DNA of 64,000 nt from Streptomyces sp. NBC_01446 (GTDB taxonomy: Bacteria > Actinomycetota > Actinomycetes > Streptomycetales > Streptomycetaceae). The position numbers were made by a program, and so were the translations under genes. This document shows, one piece after another, positions 17,831-25,575 of this stretch (within the stretch, counting starts at the first letter, position 1; each line of letters begins with the position of its first letter). The stretch spans positions 806,001 to 870,000 of the forward strand of contig NZ_JAPEPO010000001.1 of the NCBI RefSeq assembly GCF_026340095.1, given 5' to 3'. Under the pieces are notes generated by a model. It saw nothing but the letters and a program-made list of their open reading frames with translations. It made no database searches and had not been told where the DNA came from.

Positions 17831-19540
17831 ATGACCAGGCTGTACGCCGACCCCGCCCGATTCAGCGAGGACCAGCTGCGCGGATTCGCCGCCGCCCATC
17901 CCGAGCACGCCACACTCGTGCCCGGCGGCGTCATACGCACCGGTCCACTGCGGCCGGGACAGGTCGCCGTCGTGGTCGGCGGGGGTTCGGGGCACTACCC
18001 GGCCTTCAGCGGTCTGGTCGGCGGTGGACTCGCCGCCGGCGCGGTCGTCGGCAACATCTTCACGTCGCCCTCCAGCCGACAGGCAGAATCCGTGGCGCGG
18101 GCCGCGGACGCAGGTGGCGGCGTCCTCTACTGCTTCGGCAACTACGCGGGCGACCGTATGAACTTCGGCATGGCGCAGGCGCGACTGCGTGACGCCGGAA
18201 TCGACACCCGCACGGTCCTCGTCACCGACGACGTGGCCAGTGCGCCGGCCGACCAGTCCGGTGACCGGCGCGGCATCGCGGGTGACTTCACCGTCTTCAA
18301 GGTCGCCGGCGCGGCGGCCGAGGAAGGCCTCACCCTGGACGCCGTCGAAGCCGCAGCCCACCACGCCAACGCCGCCACGTACTCCTTCGGCATCGCCTTC
18401 GCCGGCTGCACGATGCCCGGCGCCGATGCGCCGCTGTTCACCGTGCCCGAGGGGAAGATGGCCATCGGCCTCGGCATCCACGGCGAACCAGGCGTCGAGG
18501 ACGCCGACATGGCCGACGCCCCGACCGTCGCCCGCATCCTCGTGGACCGGTTGCTCGCCGAGCGCCCGGCGACGGCCGGTTCCCGCGTCGCCGCGATCCT
18601 GAACGGGCTCGGTGCCACGAAGTACGAGGAGCTGTTCCTGCTGTGGGGCCATGTAGGGCAGGCCCTCGCCGAGGCCGGGCTCACCGTCGTCCGGCCCGAG
18701 GTCGGCGAGCTCGTCACCAGCCTGGACATGGCCGCGTGCTCGCTGACCCTGATGTGGCTGGACGAGGACCTGGAGCGCTGGTGGTGCGCGCCCGCCGACG
18801 CCCCCGGCTTCCGGCGCCTCCCGCTGCCCGTGGCGCCAGCCGGGCCGCGCGCGCTGCCCGACACGGTGCCCGAGACACCTGACGTCCGGGGCGATGAGCC
18901 CTCGCGCTCCACCGCGACCACGATTCTCGACGTCCTACACGCATTGCAACACGCACTGCACGACGCCGCCGACGAGCTCGGCCGGATCGACGCGGTCGCG
19001 GGTGACGGCGACCACGGGCGCGGCATGGCCAAGGGCGTTGATGCCGCCGTGCGCGCCGCCGAGCAGGCCGACTCCCGGTCGGCCGGCGCCCGTTCGCTGC
19101 TCAGCGCCGCCGCCGACGCCTGGGCCGACGAGGCCGGCGGCACGTCCGGAGTCCTGTGGGGCGTGGGGCTGCGTGCCCTCGCCCAGGAACTCGGTGACAC
19201 TGGAGCCGCCGACGCAGCGCGTGCGGCCGCCGGTGCCCGAGCCGCCTTCGAGGCCGTCACGACGCTCGGCGGCGCCGCCCCCGGAGACAAGACGCTCGTG
19301 GACGCCCTCGCCCCTCTCGTCGACACCTTCACCGCAGGCATCGGGCGCGGGGACGACACAGTGTCCGCCTTCGCCCGCGCCGCGGCCGAGGCGGGCTCCG
19401 CCGCCGAGGCGACCGCCGCGCTCACGCCGCGCCTGGGCCGTGCCCGGCCGCTGGCCCAACGCAGCGTCGGGACGCCGGACCCCGGCGCCCTCTCCCTGGC
19501 CCTGTGCGCGCGCACCGCCTCCGACCTGCTCGCCGACTGA
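17831..19540 (+). CDS. Fused DhaK-DhaL kinase, probable erythrulose/dihydroxyacetone kinase
   Basis: A 569-residue ATP-dependent kinase of the dihydroxyacetone kinase family. The DhaK half (1-325) has VVGGGSGHYPAF, NYAGDRMNFGMA and the substrate-binding His217 in GLGIHGEPG, which makes a hemiaminal with the ketose. The DhaL half (about 355-569) carries the Mg-ATP binding Asp cluster in IDAVAGDGDHGRGMAKGV and TLGGAAPGDKTLVDAL. Both halves on one chain means ATP rather than the phosphotransferase system is the donor. DerK/LerK of the mycobacterial tetritol pathways belong to this family. With an RpiB-like isomerase directly after it, phosphorylation of a tetrulose is more likely than glycerone metabolism; the substrate is inferred. 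Confidence 0.88.
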   Translation: MTRLYADPARFSEDQLRGFAAAHPEHATLVPGGVIRTGPLRPGQVAVVVGGGSGHYPAFSGLVGGGLAAGAVVGNIFTSPSSRQAESVARAADAGGGVLYCFGNYAGDRMNFGMAQARLRDAGIDTRTVLVTDDVASAPADQSGDRRGIAGDFTVFKVAGAAAEEGLTLDAVEAAAHHANAATYSFGIAFAGCTMPGADAPLFTVPEGKMAIGLGIHGEPGVEDADMADAPTVARILVDRLLAERPATAGSRVAAILNGLGATKYEELFLLWGHVGQALAEAGLTVVRPEVGELVTSLDMAACSLTLMWLDEDLERWWCAPADAPGFRRLPLPVAPAGPRALPDTVPETPDVRGDEPSRSTATTILDVLHALQHALHDAADELGRIDAVAGDGDHGRGMAKGVDAAVRAAEQADSRSAGARSLLSAAADAWADEAGGTSGVLWGVGLRALAQELGDTGAADAARAAAGARAAFEAVTTLGGAAPGDKTLVDALAPLVDTFTAGIGRGDDTVSAFARAAAEAGSAAEATAALTPRLGRARPLAQRSVGTPDPGALSLALCARTASDLLAD

Positions 19541-19621
19541 CGGCCCGCACTCCACGCCGCATCCGAGCGCACCGCTCTCCCCCACCCACTCCGCAACCAC
19601 CACCAAGATCTGGAACCGACG

Positions 19622-20137
19622 ATGGGTCACCCCGACCAGACCGCCCCGGCCCCACTGCACCTCGTCATCGGCAGCGACGACGCCGGCTACGCATACAAGG
19701 AAGCGATCAAAACCGACCTGCAGGCCGATCCACGCGTCGCCTCCGTCAAGGATGTCGGGGTCGGCGAAGACGAGCACACGGCCTACCCGCACATCGGTGT
19801 CGCGGCGGCCCGGCTCGTTGCCGACGGCCGCGCCGACCGGGCATTGCTGTTCTGCGGCACCGGTCTGGGCGTCGCCATCAGCGCCAACAAGGTGCGTGGC
19901 GTCCGCGCCGTCACAGCCCACGACAGCTTCTCCGTCGAACGCGCCGTACTCAGCAACAACGCCCAGGTACTGACCATGGGCCAGCGGGTCATCGGCCTCG
20001 AACTGGCGCGCCGCCTGGTCGGCGAGTGGCTCGGATACCGCTTCGACGCCACCTCGCCCTCCGCCAACAAAGTCCAGGCTCTCGACGCCTACGACACAGG
20101 CGCCGACCACACCGACGAGGTCGGCTCAGGCTGCTGA
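19622..20137 (+). CDS. RpiB/LacAB-type sugar-phosphate isomerase, probable erythrulose 4-phosphate isomerase
   Basis: A 171-residue RpiB-fold isomerase. The family pocket motifs are [15 protein letters not shown] (residues 16-30), [21 protein letters not shown] around residue 80 with the usual active-site Cys78 of the CGTG motif, and [15 protein letters not shown]. RpiB homologues in tetritol catabolism (EryI, DerI) interconvert D-erythrulose 4-phosphate and D-erythrose 4-phosphate. Its position 81 bases behind the kinase gene and before a GntP permease suggests it isomerises the kinase product, feeding erythrose 4-phosphate into the pentose phosphate pathway. Ribose 5-phosphate isomerase activity cannot be excluded. 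Confidence 0.85.
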   Translation: MGHPDQTAPAPLHLVIGSDDAGYAYKEAIKTDLQADPRVASVKDVGVGEDEHTAYPHIGVAAARLVADGRADRALLFCGTGLGVAISANKVRGVRAVTAHDSFSVERAVLSNNAQVLTMGQRVIGLELARRLVGEWLGYRFDATSPSANKVQALDAYDTGADHTDEVGSGC

Positions 20138-20238
20138 GCGAGCCTCCCGCCGCGCGCGGTCCCGCTCGGCCGTTCCGTCGGACGGGAACCGCCCCTCCCC
20201 CTCCGCCGCCACTTACAACGACGTAAGGACAACCCCGC

Positions 20239-21639
20239 ATGATGGCCCCGATCGCCCTGCCCCTGGCGGCCGCGCCCTGGACCGGGCACGACACACGGCT
20301 CATCGTCATGGTGGCCGTCGCCATCGCAGCGATCGTCTCTCTCATCACCCTCTTCGACTTCCATCCGTTCATCGCCCTGATTGGCGGCTCCGTCATCCTC
20401 GGCGTGGGCTCCGGCACCCAACTGGCCAAGGTCGTCGAGTCGTTCAGCGACGGCATGGGCACGACGCTCGGCTCCACCGGCGCGTTGATCGCCCTCGGCG
20501 CGATCCTCGGCAAACTGCTCGCCGACTCGGGCGGCGTCGACCGTATCGTCGACACGATCGGCTCGCGCTCCGGGCCGCGAGTGCTGCCGTGGTCCATGGC
20601 ATTGATCGCCGCCGTCATCGGCCTGCCGATGTTCTTCGAGGTCGGCCTCGTCCTGCTGGTCCCGATCATCGTGGTCATGGCCAAGCGCACCCGGAAGCCG
20701 CTGGTCCTGCTGGCCGTACCGGCTCTGGCGGGGCTCGGCACCCTGCACGCGTTCGTGCCTCCGCACCCCGGACCGCTCGTGGCCGTCAGCGCGCTGAAGG
20801 CCGACATCGGCACCACACTCGGGCTCGGCATCATCGCCGCGATACCCACGGTGATCGTCGCCGGTCCGCTGTACGGCAAGTTCATCGCCCGGCACGTACG
20901 CGCCGAGGCTCCCACCGCACTGGTGGAGTCGCTGATGACCGCTCAGGAGGCGAACGGCACCCAGGTCCGCACTCCCGGCTTCGGGACCTCCGTCGGCGCA
21001 ATCGCACTGCCGGTCGTTCTGATGCTCGCCAAGTCGATCGCGGACATCGCATTCCCGGGCGACGCCTGGTACAACCACGTGCTCGACTTCCTGGGCACGC
21101 CGCTCGTGGCGATGTTCCTCGCCGTGCTGGTCGCCATGACCGTCTTCGGCTGGGGGCTCGGCCGCAGCAAGGCCGAAGTCCGCTCCGTCGTCACGGCCGG
21201 ACTGCCCGCGGTCGCCGGCATCTTGCTCATCGTCGGCGCGGGCGGCGGCTTCAAGCAGCTGATCGTGGACACCGGTGTCGCAGACGCCATCGGCAAGGCT
21301 GCGGCCGAGGCGCACATGCCGGTCCTGGTGCTCGGCTGGCTGCTCGCCGTACTGATCCGGCTGGCCACGGGCTCCGCCACCGTCGCCACCACGGCCGCCG
21401 CGGGCATCATGGCGCCCCTGGCCGCGGGAGCCCTGCCCGTGGAGGCGTCTCTCATCGCGCTGGCCGTCGGCGCCGGTTCGCTGTTCTTCTCGCACGTCAA
21501 CGACGCAGGCTTCTGGCTGTCGAAGGAGTACTTCGGCATGAGCGTCACCGAGAACATCAAGACGTGGTCGGTGCTCTCGACGATCGTCGCCGTGATGGGC
21601 CTGGCCATGTCACTCCTCATGTACGCCGTCCTCGTCTGA
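20239..21639 (+). CDS. GntP-family sugar-acid permease
   Basis: A 466-residue membrane protein with 12 or more hydrophobic segments of the gluconate:H+ symporter family. Recognisable stretches are FHPFIALIGGSVILGVGSG, LALGAILGKLLADSGGVDRI-like helices, PHPGPLVAVSALKADIG (the family PPHPG motif) and SHVNDAGFWLSKEYFGMSV near the C-terminus. GntP members carry aldonates and four-carbon acid sugars, not neutral sugars, which fixes the class of compound this cluster uses. Two ATGs in a row (20239, 20242) follow AAGGAC. It lies between the isomerase and the dehydrogenase genes on the same strand. Confidence 0.93.
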   Translation: MMAPIALPLAAAPWTGHDTRLIVMVAVAIAAIVSLITLFDFHPFIALIGGSVILGVGSGTQLAKVVESFSDGMGTTLGSTGALIALGAILGKLLADSGGVDRIVDTIGSRSGPRVLPWSMALIAAVIGLPMFFEVGLVLLVPIIVVMAKRTRKPLVLLAVPALAGLGTLHAFVPPHPGPLVAVSALKADIGTTLGLGIIAAIPTVIVAGPLYGKFIARHVRAEAPTALVESLMTAQEANGTQVRTPGFGTSVGAIALPVVLMLAKSIADIAFPGDAWYNHVLDFLGTPLVAMFLAVLVAMTVFGWGLGRSKAEVRSVVTAGLPAVAGILLIVGAGGGFKQLIVDTGVADAIGKAAAEAHMPVLVLGWLLAVLIRLATGSATVATTAAAGIMAPLAAGALPVEASLIALAVGAGSLFFSHVNDAGFWLSKEYFGMSVTENIKTWSVLSTIVAVMGLAMSLLMYAVLV

Positions 21640-21735
21640 CACCCGCACTGCCGCCCCTGCGCAGCCCACTCCAGGCGACGAGAAACTGTTCCCGCGGCTC
21701 CCTCCGGCCGCCGCACTGCAAGGAAGAAGCTCTTC

Positions 21736-22686
21736 ATGTCCACTGACACCACTGCCGCTGCCATCACCAACACCCCGGTCACTGCGGTTCTCGGCCTCGG
21801 CGCAATGGGCCTGCCCATGGCGACCCACCTCGCCGGTGCCTTCCTGGTGCGCGCCTTCGACGTCTTCGAAGAGCGCCGCGCTCTGGCCGACAAGGCCGGT
21901 GCCACCCCCGCCGCGACGCCCGCCGACGCGGCGAAGGGCGCGGACGTCGTCGTCATCGCCGTCCGCGACCAGGAACAGCTGGAGTCCTGCCTGTTCGGTG
22001 GTGGCCTCGTCGAGGAGGGCGCCGCGGCGACGCTGCGCGAGGGCGCGGTCGTCGTCGTCACCTCCACGGTCGGCGTCGACGGCGTGCAGGCCGTGGCCGC
22101 GCGCCTCGCCGAGCAGGGGGTACGCCTGGTCGATGCCCCGGTCAGCGGCGGCGCGGTGCGCGCGGGCACCGGCGACCTGCTGATCATGGTCGGCGCGGAC
22201 GAAACCTCCCTCGACGCGGCCCGGCCCGTGCTGGACCGGCTCGCGTCCGCCCTGCACATCGTCGGTCCGCGCATCGGCGACGGCCAGATCATGAAGACCG
22301 TCAACCAGCTGCTGTGCGGCATCCACACCGCGGCCGCCGCGGAGTCCCTCGCGCTGGCCCGCGCGCTCGGCATCGACCTGGACCGTGCCGTCGACGTCCT
22401 TGGCCAGGGAGCGGCCTCGTCGTTCATGCTCGCCGACCGCGGACCGCGCATGGTCCAGCAGTACGAGGTCCAGGAGGACGGCACCGGCGGTCCCGAGCTG
22501 CGGTCCCGGCTCGACATCATCCGCAAGGACATGAACATCGTCGTCTCTCTCGCCAAGAAGGCCGGCGTGGCCACCTCGGTCGCGGCTGCCGCTGACCAGC
22601 TCTACCAACTCGCCATGACCCAGGGCCTGGCTGCTCAGGACGACTCGGCACTGGTGACGCTGCTGTCCCCGCGCACCGCTCGGTGA
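21736..22686 (+). CDS. NAD(P)-dependent beta-hydroxyacid dehydrogenase (3-hydroxyisobutyrate/L-threonate dehydrogenase type)
   Basis: A 316-residue enzyme with all marks of the beta-hydroxyacid dehydrogenase family: Rossmann motif GLGAMG at residues 20-25, substrate motif DAPVSGGAVRAGTG at 133-146, and catalytic Lys187 in GDGQIMKTVNQ. Relatives include tartronate semialdehyde reductase, 3-hydroxyisobutyrate dehydrogenase and the L-threonate dehydrogenase LtnD. The acid substrate is presumably what the adjacent GntP permease imports. Oxidation of a pentonate would give a keto acid that could lose CO2 to a tetrulose, the type of substrate the DhaK-like kinase would accept. There is no DUF1537 kinase here, unlike the known threonate pathways. 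Confidence 0.88.
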   Translation: MSTDTTAAAITNTPVTAVLGLGAMGLPMATHLAGAFLVRAFDVFEERRALADKAGATPAATPADAAKGADVVVIAVRDQEQLESCLFGGGLVEEGAAATLREGAVVVVTSTVGVDGVQAVAARLAEQGVRLVDAPVSGGAVRAGTGDLLIMVGADETSLDAARPVLDRLASALHIVGPRIGDGQIMKTVNQLLCGIHTAAAAESLALARALGIDLDRAVDVLGQGAASSFMLADRGPRMVQQYEVQEDGTGGPELRSRLDIIRKDMNIVVSLAKKAGVATSVAAAADQLYQLAMTQGLAAQDDSALVTLLSPRTAR

Positions 22687-22812
22687 GCCCACGCCAGACG
22701 GACCACACAGGACGGGACGCCGCCCCGGTTAAGCTGACGGGTGGCGCACAGGGTGCGCTCAGCTGGGGCAACAGGGCCCGCACAGCACCGGCCACAGCGG
22801 AAAGAGGCGACG

Positions 22813-23511
22813 ATGGGAGCAGTCGGCAGACAGGTGCGCCCGGCAGGGCTCGGCAGGACCGTCCTGATGGACGAGGCGTACGAGGCCCTGCTGGCCCTCA
22901 TCATCGACGAGGGCCTGGCCCCGGGCACACCGCTGCGCATCGACACCATCGCGAAGGACTGGGGTGTCTCTCCGACACCGCTCCGTGAGGCCCTGGCCAA
23001 GTTGGAGAATACGGGCCTCGTGCAGCGGGTGCCGCACCGCGGCTACACGGTGGCACCGCTCCTGGACGACCGAGGCTTCCGTGAACTCATGGCGGCCCGG
23101 CTGCTCATCGAGCCCTACAGCGCGCGCCAGGCGTGCGAACGGGACGCGTCCGGCGCGGCCCGGATCCTCGCCGAGCACCACCGGGAGATGACCGCTGCGG
23201 CGGACCAACGGGAGACGGACGACTTCCGCAGCTACATGCAGGCCGACTCCGCCTTCCACGCGGCCATCGCCGAGGCCGCGGGCAACCGCTTCCTGTCCGC
23301 CGCCATCGATCCGCTGGGAGCCCACATCCAGCGGTTCCGCCGCTTCACCGGCGGCCGCATCAACGACACCGAGGAGGCGCTCGCCGAACACTCCGCAGTG
23401 CTACGGGCCTTCCAGGCGAGCGACGCGTCGGCGTGCGAAGCGGCGATGCGCGCGCACCTGGAGGGCGTAGCTCACCGGTCGTTCGGACAGGCTGTATCAG
23501 ATCCGGCCTGA
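22813..23511 (+). CDS. GntR-family (FCD/FadR type) transcriptional regulator
   Basis: A 232-residue regulator starting at the ATG at 22813 after AAAGAGG; earlier GTG codons have no ribosome binding site. Residues 20-85 form the winged helix (LRIDTIAKDWGVSPTPLREA, LVQRVPHRGYTV) and the remainder is an FCD ligand domain with the metal-site pattern D..FH..I (ADSAFHAAIAEAAGN) and EEALAEHSAVLRAF. Members usually repress catabolic operons until an organic acid binds. It ends the sugar-acid cluster and probably acts at the TCCTA-N7-TAGGA palindrome before the first gene. Mobile DNA begins directly after its stop codon. Confidence 0.92.
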   Translation: MGAVGRQVRPAGLGRTVLMDEAYEALLALIIDEGLAPGTPLRIDTIAKDWGVSPTPLREALAKLENTGLVQRVPHRGYTVAPLLDDRGFRELMAARLLIEPYSARQACERDASGAARILAEHHREMTAAADQRETDDFRSYMQADSAFHAAIAEAAGNRFLSAAIDPLGAHIQRFRRFTGGRINDTEEALAEHSAVLRAFQASDASACEAAMRAHLEGVAHRSFGQAVSDPA

Positions 23512-24000
23512 GGTTTCCGAACGGCACAGGCTGCCCGTGCGGCCGGATACGGTGCTGCGCTGGCTGTCCGACACAAGCCTGCGGATCGGCGGGCTGACCG
23601 GGCTGCATCTGGTGGACCTGCACCTGCGTGACGACGCACCTTGTGGCGACTGCAAGCACCATCACCTGCATGTTCGCCATCGGTGGGGCAGTGTGAACCG
23701 GGCCGCTGCGAAGATCAAGCCGGACTGGAAGGTCGTCGACGGGGTCGTGACCGAGGGCGAGATCTACCGGTCCAGTCCTGCCATGGTCAACAGCTACTTC
23801 AAGTACATGACGACGGAGTACACGAAGTACGCCGCGGGACATGGCATGTAACTCATCCAGCTGGCGGGGCCGAACCGGGGTGAGGCGTGGTCGGCGTATG
23901 CGGCCGGGGGCATGCTCTGTCGGACGGGCCGCTGGGCCGGGCTCGCGGTGGCTCGGGCGGCGTTCAGCCGCCCCACCGAGACGACTCCAACTGGTCTCAG
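23512..24000 (+). pseudogene. Internal fragment of a tyrosine recombinase/integrase
   Basis: The frame reads ERHRLPVRPDTVLRWLSDTS then RIGGLTGLHLVDLHL, and after a stop at 23851 continues LIQLAGPNRGEAWSAYAAGG. This matches the central catalytic part (R of the RHRY set in LRIGGL) of actinobacterial tyrosine recombinases that accompany Tn3-like elements. Both ends are missing, so it is inert. Confidence 0.65.
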
Positions 24001-24002
24001 TT

Positions 24003-24267
24003 TGAGGGGCGTTCGTGAAGATCAAACCGCGTGAAGTGGCCCCACAGGGCGATTGAGCTGGGACCACTTGGACGGTCGTCCGCGCTCGGGCTCGTCCGCC
24101 GGGGCAAGCACCTCACCCACCCGCGAGCGAGCGATGGCCCATTCCTTCCAGTCCCGCTCGGCCACGGCCAGTTCCGCCTGGATACGGTCGGCCTCCTCCC
24201 GCAGCTCGTCCACGCGGCGGCGAGCAAGGAGCTCGCGCTGTTCAAGCAGCCCCACGACCGACGGCAT
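24003..24267 (-). pseudogene. Coiled-coil protein fragment of mobile-element origin
   Basis: About 80 codons read LLEQRELLARRRVDELREEA then DRIQAELAVAERDWKEWAIA, a charged helical coiled-coil. I recall similar N-terminal segments in Streptomyces element-associated hypothetical proteins, but cannot name a family. No good start or downstream partner remains. Confidence 0.4.
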
Positions 24268-24279
24268 CCATGATCTCCA

Positions 24280-24460
24280 CAGCCCCCGGCCGCCCCGGTT
24301 TGGTCCTGCAGGAATGTATCCGCCCCCGAGGCCGCCACCGCGTCAACGGTCATGCCGTCCACGCCGGGGGCACCCCGGTTTGTGCACACACCGGCCCACG
24401 CCCGCCGAAGAACGTCCATGCGGTGGACATGGCTCAGCACGCCGGCGGCTGCCGTCGCTG
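24280..24460 (-). pseudogene. Group II intron reverse transcriptase N-terminal fragment
   Basis: The minus strand reads LRRAWAGVCTNRGAPGVDGM then TVDAVAASGADTFLQDQ, the N-terminal block of LtrA-like group II intron reverse transcriptases (NRGAPGVDG motif). Only about 50 codons survive; no YADD box, maturase domain or intron RNA domain V is seen nearby. Confidence 0.7.
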
Positions 24461-24619
24461 CGACCCGGCGACGGGTCCGTACGATCCACAAGGCGTTCCA
24501 GGAGGCTGGCTGCATTCTTCGAGCGTGCGCGAGCCGGGACACGGAAGGATCACACCGCCGTTCCGGCATCGACACAAGTCGGGTACGCGACACATTCCGC
24601 TCGTAGACCAGTACGCGGT

Positions 24620-24870
24620 CATCTGGCGGCCTCACCGGTCGGCAATCTGTCGCCAGGCCGCATCCAGTGCCTGGGGCAGGCCGGCCAGGCGATCCTCGAC
24701 CGACTGGTGCAGGCTCAGCCCCGCCAGGAGTCTCGCGCATCGCCTCCCGGCGCGCCCCGTCCAGCAGCCTCGCGCGCGGGTCCGCCCAGCGGTTGGACGG
24801 CGCGGCGAAGACATCCCGACGGTTCAACGCGCGGTGCGGCTGCTCCAGCACGCACACCACCTACGCGTCG
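24620..24870 (-). pseudogene. Tn3-family transposase fragment, frameshifted
   Basis: One frame reads VCVLEQPHRALNRRDVFAAP and SNRWADPRARLLDGARREAM; a second frame continues LLAGLSLHQSVEDRLAGLPQ and ALDAAWRQIADR. Together they form a central stretch of a Tn3-like transposase interrupted by a single frameshift near 24750. The DDE catalytic region is absent. Confidence 0.65.
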
Positions 24871-24939
24871 CGGTCCACCGTGCTCTCGGGCAGCCTGGCG
24901 GTGGCGTACACCGCGCGCCGCCACATCCCAGGAGCGCAC

Positions 24940-25076
24940 GCTGAGCTGGCTGGTGCGATCGAGGCGCCTGGTGCGGGATTACGAGGTGCTGCCCGTCATG
25001 CAACTGGCGATGGTGCAGTGGTCGATGACCATGCTGATGAGCAGCCGCCTGGCCGGACGCCGCCGGGACGCCAGCA
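24940..25076 (+). pseudogene. IS5-type transposase C-terminal fragment
   Basis: The plus strand reads SQERTLSWLVRSRRLVRDYE then VLPVMQLAMVQWSMTMLMSS, the catalytic Glu-containing (ERTLSWL..RRL..DYE) tail of IS5-family transposases. It runs straight into the oxidase fragment that follows, so it marks an insertion or deletion junction. Confidence 0.7.
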
Positions 25077-25567
25077 TGCTCGACGCCGTCGCGCCCTACG
25101 GCAAGCGCATGAACCTGCACGGCGGCTATCTGCCGGCGCTCGACACCGACGCCATCACCACCGTGCTGGCGAACGCCGCCGCCGCACCCGCGAACCCCGG
25201 CGCCACCACCATCAACCTCTGGTGCATGGGCGGCGCCATCTCCGAGGACACGGCCGAGGACGCCATGGCCTTCTCCCGTGAGGGCGCCGCCTGGCTGTGG
25301 GAGGCGGTCAGCATGTGGGACACGTCCGAGCACGACGCTCTGTACGAGCAGTGGGCGACGGCGATGGCCGAGGCGATGCGCCCTCACTCACCGACGAACG
25401 GCTACACCAACCTCACCGACGACCAGGGCTCGCAGTGGCGCCGGACCGTTCACGGCAGTGAGGCCAAGCACCGGCGGCTGGGCGCCGTCAAGGCCGCCTG
25501 GGACCCCGAGAACCTGCTCCGCTTCAACAAGAACATCACTCCCGAGTCCGCCGCGCCGGTGCACTGA
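25077..25567 (+). pseudogene. C-terminal part of a FAD-linked (berberine-bridge type) oxidase
   Basis: About 160 codons with the C-terminal features of FAD-binding PCMH/BBE oxidoreductases: a long cap-domain segment (NLHGGYLPALDTDAITTVLA), TNGYTNLTDDQGSQ and the terminal BBE motif LGAVKAAWDPENLLRFNKNI. The N-terminal FAD-binding domain, with its His/Cys flavinylation sites, was replaced by the IS5 remnant. No promoter or start belongs to it, so it should be inactive. Confidence 0.75.
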
Positions 25568-25575
25568 CTCCGCGT

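Noticed and set aside
18142..19596. Long minus-strand open frames opposite the kinase gene (and similar ones opposite the ABC, GH95, GH3 and P450 genes)
   Set aside because: They are Ser/Ala/Arg-rich mirror frames produced by G/C third-position bias; no start signals or domains.
24053..25567. A 504-codon plus-strand open frame
   Set aside because: It strings together antisense of group II and Tn3 remnants, an IS5 tail and an oxidase fragment; it is a chance read-through, not one protein.
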